Shown piece by piece: positions 58,145-64,000 of a stretch of DNA of 64,000 nucleotides. Within the stretch, counting starts at the first letter, position 1. Every line of letters begins with the position of its first letter. The position numbers and the translations under genes are program-made. The notes under the pieces were generated by a model. The model was not told the origin of the DNA. It worked only from the letters and a program-made list of their open reading frames with translations, and did no database searches. This stretch comes from Serpula lacrymans var. lacrymans S7.9 (lineage: Eukaryota > Basidiomycota > Agaricomycetes > Boletales > Serpulaceae): positions 1,044,715 through 1,108,714 of the forward strand of contig NW_006763296.1 of assembly GCF_000218685.1 (NCBI RefSeq). The letters are read 5' to 3'.

Positions 58145-59803
58145 CTATGGGGGAGTGAAAGGAAGATGCGGTGTATGTTGACTTATAGAAAACTCTTGGG
58201 TTGGCGAGCCAGCTTGCGAACGTTCCACAATCGTGGCAGTGGGGAGTAAAGTGCCTGTCGTCGACTGTACTACAGTCATTGGCTCTGCGTCCGAGCCGCG
58301 GACAATGGTAGTGATTGGTTGATTATGTGGATAATATGATTTACGCCTCGATGAAACGAAATCGTATATAGTGAACCTGAAGAGGATGTTAAACATGCTC
58401 AAAAAACTAAACACAAAATTTAGACTTACTGTTCTTCGAGTTGTCGTAATTCTGGTTTCATTTTTTGAAGGTCGACATTAGTCTTACGCTTTGAATGCGT
58501 CAATGGCTTTTCCACCATCAAAAATTCATCAAGTTCGTGTGATACATCAAAATTGGCCTTTTTCATCTGATATCCTGTCAGTATGCCATACCAATAGAAA
58601 ATCAATATGAAAATTCGACTGACATCTGGCACAAAGGGAGGCTGAGCTTCTTTGGTGTCTAGATTATCCCAATCTATGGCAGAAAACCAGGGATGCTGCT
58701 GAATGTCTATGATTCCTTGGCCATTCGGCCGGCATCCAAGTCGATGATTAGCATTCCGTTCCATCAACTAAAAGGTCATGATTCGTGAGAGATGATACAT
58801 GTATACAAAAGCGAGTACAGACTGCTTGCAAGCACTTAATGCCTTGTGGACTGCATTTTTTATGCGCATCTTCCGGAAATCTGAGGGGATCTTTGAGGAT
58901 CGATTGTGTAATTCTTTCTGAATTTCGCCCTTCAAAAGGTCGTTGATGGAACAGTAGCTCAAATGCTGTAACACCCAAGCTCCACCAGTCCACAAACCAC
59001 GTGTAACCTTTCCTCCCTACTACTTCGGGAGCCATGTAAGCCATGCTTCCAGCTACGCTGGTGTGCAACCGACGCTCCGAATAATGAATAGCCACATTAA
59101 AATCAGTTATATGAGCGTGACCTCTGGCATCCAGTAGAATGTTATCTGGTTTTAGATCGCTAGCAAGGAGGTAAGTAAGTAAATAGACAATCAAAAAGGT
59201 GAAATAAGTACCGATGGATAATGCGTTGTTTATGCAAGTAGGCGAGAGCCGACGCTAACTCGGCAACCCAAAAGAGAACAACGTTTTCTTCTATGGCGCC
59301 CTTCCGTTCGAGGTGAACTATGGATATGTGCTTAGAACGGGCGTGTTACAGACAAAACATTAGTATAGTACTTACAGCGTAGATCACCCCCAAGCATAAG
59401 ATCGAGTACAAAGAAACAATTTTCATCGTCTTGAAAGGCGTAGCGCAGATTGACGATGAAGGGATGATCAATCTATACGGAGATGAAAAAAGAACTATTT
59501 TATGAGCTTCAAACCACACACCTCCTCTAGAAGCCTTCTTTCCTGGATAATATTGGCAACTGCTTTCTGCTTGATGCACCTCGCTTTATCGATGTACTTG
59601 AGAGCGTAGAGTTTCTTGGATTTTTTATGCTCGACCACTCGGACCTAAGCTTCTTGCATCAGCACTGAATATAGGTTATGTATAAGACGACAAAATCCTC
59701 TAACCTTGCCGAAAGCTCCTTTACCAACAGCTTTGTGAAGGTCGAAGTGAAAAAGGTTGACTTCGCTATCAAAATCAACAGGTTCAGAAAAGCAGCATCC
59801 CAT
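58145..59803 (-). CDS. AGC-type Ser/Thr kinase, YANK/STK32-like
   Basis: Eight exons (59705-59803, 59522-59644, 59376-59472, 59212-59317, 58823-59159, 58624-58767, 58430-58566, 58145-58376) join in phase to 424 residues. MGCCFSEP at the start fits N-myristoylation plus Cys palmitoylation. The kinase has GKGAFGK (27-33), the Lys of YALK (49), HRDLKPDN and TDFNVA (Asp161) in place of DFG. It also has SMAYMAPEV and the conserved Arg of the C-lobe. DFN is typical of YANK kinases and does not mean inactivity. The C-terminal tail carries Thr/Ser/Pro-rich sequence. Human STK32 substrates are poorly known; here a membrane-associated signalling kinase is inferred. The intron 58567-58623 is a multiple of three without a stop. 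Confidence 0.92.
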
Positions 59804-60355
59804 GTTTCATCACAGATGAGGAATGAAAGAGCGTGAAGGGAACTTAGTTAAATGACAGCTGAAAAACAAAGGGGGATACTTATGGTAGAACACTTTGTCT
59901 CTTTGGATAGCAACGACGATGGGAAATCTGTATTTTGATTTACGTAATATTCATTTTAACTATTCCTGGGTTGCCTCCTCCGTTAATTACGGCCTGCCGG
60001 CCCCAAGCGGCAGCCAGTAGTCCGGAACCTGCTGCCCAACATGAACTAGTAGGCAGTACAATGCCGTGACTTAAGACACTGGCTCAAGCTGCACTCCCGC
60101 CTACACCAATACTACCAGTACTCTAAACGCACAAGGTCATTGGGACTTTCGGTTAGGCTCCTTTGATTTGGCATCACTCAGTATCCCACTTGAACTGCAA
60201 CTGATCCCAGCTGTAGTTTCTGCACAGGTCTCAGAGTGTCGTTGCTGGGAAAACAATATTGCTCGTCACAAGTTTAACCCGACCCTGTGGTCTGATTTAT
60301 CCCCATATACGGGCCTACCCCTCTCGACTAGGAAGCCTGCACTAGGTCCTGTACA
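59804..60355. other. divergent promoter region
   Basis: A 550-nt region shared by the kinase (-) and the YVC1-type gene (+). A palindromic GC-rich patch GGCCTGCCGGCCCC lies near 59990-60003. No gene seen. Confidence 0.5.
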
Positions 60356-63300
60356 ATGGATTCCGAAGACCAGACGCGGGCTTTACTCGCACCTTCTCCA
60401 GAATTCCTAGTGTCCGTCAAAGTATTTCCGTTAATACCATATCTTAAAAAGGATGTCATTGTAAGTTGCCATTTTCTCAACATACTACGGTTCCAATCTA
60501 AATATAACACACTTTGGGGTTCATAGAAATCAATCGGTAAGTTACTTAATGCTTCCTGTCTTCTGCAACTTACGCGTCCCTCAGATAGTTCTCTTAGCTG
60601 GGAGTGAGTGCCATAGTATTAATTTAAATAGGACTGATTCTATGTGATGTGCAGGCAGCTTACTGCCTCTGATATCAATTTCGCCGTAGTGCGTCCCTTG
60701 GTTTTCAAGTATGCCAGGCTAAGAAATATGGCCGTCATATACGCAGCGTTGGTGGTTCGCTCGTACTTTATTGCTCAATCAAGCTCGAATCTGGCGCATT
60801 CCGGGGTGATGCTTTCCCGAGCGGCTTTATGCGAAATCTTGGCCATGAAGCTTCTTGCTCACTTTGCGTCCAATAAAATCCAGCTTGTAGCGGTGTTAAC
60901 CACAGGCTGGAATCCATTGGCAGGTGCTCCTCCTGAAATTGTTGGTGACGTAAAGGAAGCTTTAAGGGGCGATGAAGATCAGTTCAATCACCCTCAAAAT
61001 GCGATCGAGGTTTTCTCTTTCTTTCCTGATACCCGTACTGACACTGACATAACCATCCGATACAGATGGCTATCTCTACTCAGGCTAAGGCATTCTTGGC
61101 ATCTCCAATTGTTCAGAGCGTCGTGAATGATATCTACTCTGGTCGCATTGTATTCTCCATAACGGGTAGTAGAGCCATGTTGGCTGATAACTACAAACCC
61201 CGAGCTATAGAGATATATGATTCTAGGAAGGCCCCTTTCCTTGACCACTACAGGTGCGACGGAATCTACAATGGTTCTACGTGAGCTGATTAGATCGGTC
61301 ATAGACTACGTGTCCCAAAATATAATGCGATACTACAATTTGTGAACTTTGCCGTACTTTTGTTGACGTTTATAGCGTGTCTTTATAGCAAGTCTTAAAC
61401 TGGTACATTATTCTTTACCTAACCCATCTTTCAGGCCGCGAACTCGAAAGCGTCACATTCTGGGAGGTTGTCTTTCTTGTGTTTGCTGCTGCCTTTACAC
61501 TGAAGGAATACACGGCTACAAAAGAGCACGGCTGGACAAGTACGTCTCGAAATTTCACCCTTCCTATGCAGTCATCTCATTTAACTGACAGTTTACATTG
61601 CAAATGTATCGACCAGACTTTGCCTTCACTTCAAAGCTCTAACCAGGCATTAACAGATCTGGAATGTATTTGATGTTTCTTTTGTCTCGGTTTTTGTTGC
61701 ATACCTGGGCTTTAGAATAAAGGGACTTGCGAGCCACAACAGTGAGCATTCCTTATTACTGTAAAGTGTGTCATATTCATTATTCTCGCAGCTGACACTT
61801 CGCAAACGGCCTTTGATCTATTGGCATGTGGCGCATGTATTCTCTTGCCACGGTAAGCATTTACTTATTGACGCTGATGCACAAACCATAGCGCTGTAAA
61901 ATGTTGCAGCTTGGCATTCTTTGCAGTATCAAACAACGTCGTGGTACTGTAAGAGCTGTCATTCTCGCCCTCTCCGTTCACGATTCACCTTTGATATATC
62001 TAGTGCTCTGCGTGTTATGGTGTCCGAGTTCATACTTTTCATAGGGATCGCCGCCATTTGTTTTTCCGGCCTTTTGTTCACTCTGTATACTTTAGGTGCT
62101 TTCCCTAAATGCCGATGACTTCACTTTTCTTTACATAAACTAACTTACACTTACGCATCTACAGCATCAAACAGGTGGACAGTTAAATCTATCGCCTGGC
62201 TCATGGTTCAAATATGGTTCGGTAATACCAGCCTCAGCTTTGGACAAGCCGCCAGCTTTCATCCCTTTTTTGGACCTATACTAATGACGTGTTTCGCGGC
62301 CTTATCAAATACTCTACTCTTGACGAGTAAGTCAGAACAAGGCAAAAAACTTCGACCGTTATTCAAGGGCTTTGACTTCCAGTCCTTATTTCCATCCTGT
62401 CGAATACGGTTGCTCGCATTGATGCTGTGAGTAGATGTTCCCTTCGGGTCCGAGTAAAGCTGATTTACTGTGATTTTGCACAAGAACGCTAATCAAGAGG
62501 TGTGCCGCGTGCGCTGATTATTGCTAGAATAATATTTCATAAAGCCATGCAGTACCTTTTTCAGTACGCCATTTCCACCATTGAAGGGTAAGCTTTGAGT
62601 ATTTGTGCACACTATTATATGATCTTAATTTATTTTCTCTTAAGTGGTAACTCGGATGCTCTTTTTAGTTACCAGCCGCCCTTCAATCTCATCGCTTTTG
62701 TCATCCTTAAACCAGCCAGCTGGTTTTTGTCCCCGAGGGCCCTTCACTCGGCAAATGTCTTCTTGATTAGGCTCACAGTACGTATCTGGTCATAACTAGA
62801 AATTTTGATCATGTTGCCGGACCTCATTACAGTCTTTCCCTTACTTGGTTGCGATTGCCTTGTACGAGCGGCATCTTGCTGCAGGACAACCACTACGAAG
62901 GTCAAGCAAAGGAGTTGCGAACTCATTCTATAACAGCCTCCCTCGTCACATCAAAACGATGCCAGTACTGGAATATCTCGTGGGATCGCACACGACAGAT
63001 TTGTACGATGCGATATTTGAAGTGGAAGATTCGCATGACTTTGGTCTATTCGACGGTTCTCAGGCCGATGGTGATGAGCACACGATGCATAGCCTACCAT
63101 CACCCGTTGTACCTGATTTCGGCCATGAATCCTCATCAGGAGCTCCATTCCAGTGGCAATCAGGCCACACAATGTCTCTGCAAGTTGAAGTCCCATCTCC
63201 AAGGACTCGTAAAACGAGCGTTTTGACTCCTTTGGCTGAAACCTCGGGAAATGCTGATGTGATCAAGATGGATAATTCGACTCCTCTTGCCAGAATGTTT

Positions 63301-63604
63301 GGTCGATTTATGCCACAAGGAGCCACACACTCGCCAGAACGTCCACCGCATCATGGCGCAGGCCTTGAAATCGGCATTAAACGGATTGAGGCGCTCCTAG
63401 AGGATTGTAAGACTCTGCCTGTGCAGCGTCTTAGAGACGAAATTCAGGAACTTCATGTCAGTCCTTATCCATCGCACTTTGTATTCATTGTTTCTGATAG
63501 TTTTGCAGGTCCGTCAGGCTCGTATCGAAAACCTTCTTCTCACGCTAACACACGGAATGCATAATGACACGAACGCTCCCCAGAAACGTGGTATGAGGTC
63601 TTGA
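60356..63604 (+). CDS. YVC1: TRP-like vacuolar cation channel, YVC1/TRPY1 type
   Basis: Nineteen exons join in phase to 751 residues: 60356-60460, 60527-60536, 60585-60603, 60655-61009, 61066-61253, 61305-61378, 61435-61539, 61592-61605, 61657-61741, 61792-61852, 61910-61948, 62004-62095, 62165-62326, 62383-62426, 62485-62499, 62553-62587, 62645-62777, 62833-63456, 63509-63604. A soluble N-terminus with LTASDINFAVVRPLVFKYAR leads into membrane segments: EVVFLVFAAAFTLKEYTATK, IWNVFDVSFVSVFVAYLGFR, FDLLACGACILLPRLAFFAV, CFSGLLFTLYTL. The pore region follows (GNTSLSFGQAASFHPFFGPI). This is the pattern of fungal YVC1, the channel that releases Ca2+ from the vacuole in response to stretch, Ca2+ and PI(3,5)P2. 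The C-terminus is a coiled coil with acidic patches. Four exons are 10-19 nt. The exon 6/7 junction (donor GTCTTT) is the least certain. Confidence 0.9.
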
Positions 63605-63853
63605 GCCTGAGGATTTAAATTTCAATGCAACGATTTGACTGGTTTTCGTTTTTATGTGCCACTTGCTTTGTTCTCGATTTGTATTTCATCGTACGTACCT
63701 GTTAAGCATTTATAGAAAACAATGACTGTTATACCAGTAGACTGTGATACACATGACCTCCTTTTATACCTTATAGCCTTTTCACCTTATCGGAGGGTAT
63801 AAATACTTATACGCAACTAGATAAATATATTTCTTGGGACGGTATTCTGCTCT
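63605..63853. other. intergenic
   Basis: A 250-nt AT-rich spacer, 3' flank of the YVC1-type gene (+) facing the partial minus-strand gene. Nothing visible. Confidence 0.5.
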
Positions 63854-64000
63854 TTATAGTCGTGTCACGGACCATACTAGTAGATGGAATTTGGCATCAG
63901 ACGACCTTGTGAGGTCTACTCTCTGAACCTCCTGAAGCTCGGCATCTACACGAACAGTCCCTTTCTTAAAGATTTCGCCGTCCCACAGCGCAGACCAACT
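63854..64000 (-). CDS. 3' end of a minus-strand gene cut by the window edge
   Basis: An open minus frame enters from the window edge and stops at a TAA (63854-63856). It reads SWSALWDGEIFKKGTVRVDA and continues with charged, protein-like residues for 48 codons in all. It may be the last exon of a gene whose body lies beyond 64000. No start, domain or upstream splice is available, so the product cannot be named. Confidence 0.4.
   Translation of the reverse strand, partial: SWSALWDGEIFKKGTVRVDAELQEVQRVDLTRSSDAKFHLLVWSVTRL

Noticed and set aside
1..64000. Transposons, LTRs, viral insertions, CRISPR arrays, secondary-metabolite cluster
   Set aside because: No transposase, reverse transcriptase, integrase, viral core gene, long direct terminal repeats, repeat-spacer array, or PKS/NRPS/terpene synthase could be read in any frame.

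Overview
This window reads as ordinary nuclear DNA of a filamentous basidiomycete, most likely an Agaricomycete. Genes are dense and on both strands. They are broken by many short introns (about 50-60 nt, GT-AG with rare GC-AG), and several have microexons of 9-19 nt. Families such as caleosin, an SRA-YDG protein, an OGT-type GT41 enzyme, a RAD51D-type paralog and divergent P450s fit that assignment. I saw no virus, transposon ORF, tRNA, rRNA or CRISPR array. Exon models were built by hand from splice motifs, phase continuity and family resemblance. All function calls are recognition from memory, not database searches.

Layout. 1-2.6 kb: no gene, a long purine-rich stretch. 2.6-7.7 kb (+): vacuolar PMC1-type Ca2+-ATPase with a frame problem at its apparent start codon. 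8.9-10.6 kb (-): small subunit of serine palmitoyltransferase, then a DUF5519 luciferase-domain protein. 12.2-15.8 kb (+): SRA-YDG protein and Serinc/TMS1. 16.1-17.4 kb (-): RAD51D-like recombinase. 17.7-19.6 kb (+): ASCH/PUA-like protein and caleosin. 19.9-20.4 kb (+): remains of a decayed gene. 21.2-22.3 kb (-): MAF1. 23.2-23.8 kb (+): SCP2 protein. 24.0-27.1 kb (-): MGM1/OPA1 dynamin. 27.6-28.7 kb (+): DHDPS-family aldolase. 29.0-29.6 kb (-): Mediator subunit 22. 30.2-31.8 kb (+): orphan coiled-coil protein. 32.3-36.9 kb: two unlike P450s, convergent. 37.4-41.5 kb (-): OGT-like GT41 enzyme. 42.7-45.6 kb (+): APC/C subunit CDC16. 45.7-46.8 kb (-) and 46.9-47.9 kb (+): orphan protein and NOP15, divergently paired. 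48.1-48.4 kb (-): small Pro/Lys-rich protein. 48.8-50.9 kb (-): phosphate transporter. 52.1-52.5 kb (+): ETFRF1/LYRM5-like LYR protein. 53.9-54.6 kb (+): eIF1A. 55.3-56.1 kb (-): F-box-like/ankyrin protein. 56.6-57.7 kb (-): macrodomain protein. 58.1-59.8 kb (-): YANK-type kinase. 60.4-63.6 kb (+): YVC1-type TRP channel. The right edge carries the 3' end of one more minus-strand gene.

There is no operon or obvious biosynthetic cluster; most genes are unlinked housekeeping genes. Two loose functional pairs stand out. The first is a Ca2+ importer (PMC1) and a release channel (YVC1), both of the vacuole, at opposite ends. The second is ssSPT and Serinc, both tied to serine use in sphingolipid synthesis, about 4.5 kb apart. 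I found no clearly undescribed system. The best leads are small multi-exon genes invisible as long ORFs, microexons that hold catalytic or ligand-binding residues, two GC-AG introns, a frame break at the PMC1 start, and the decayed gene near 20 kb.
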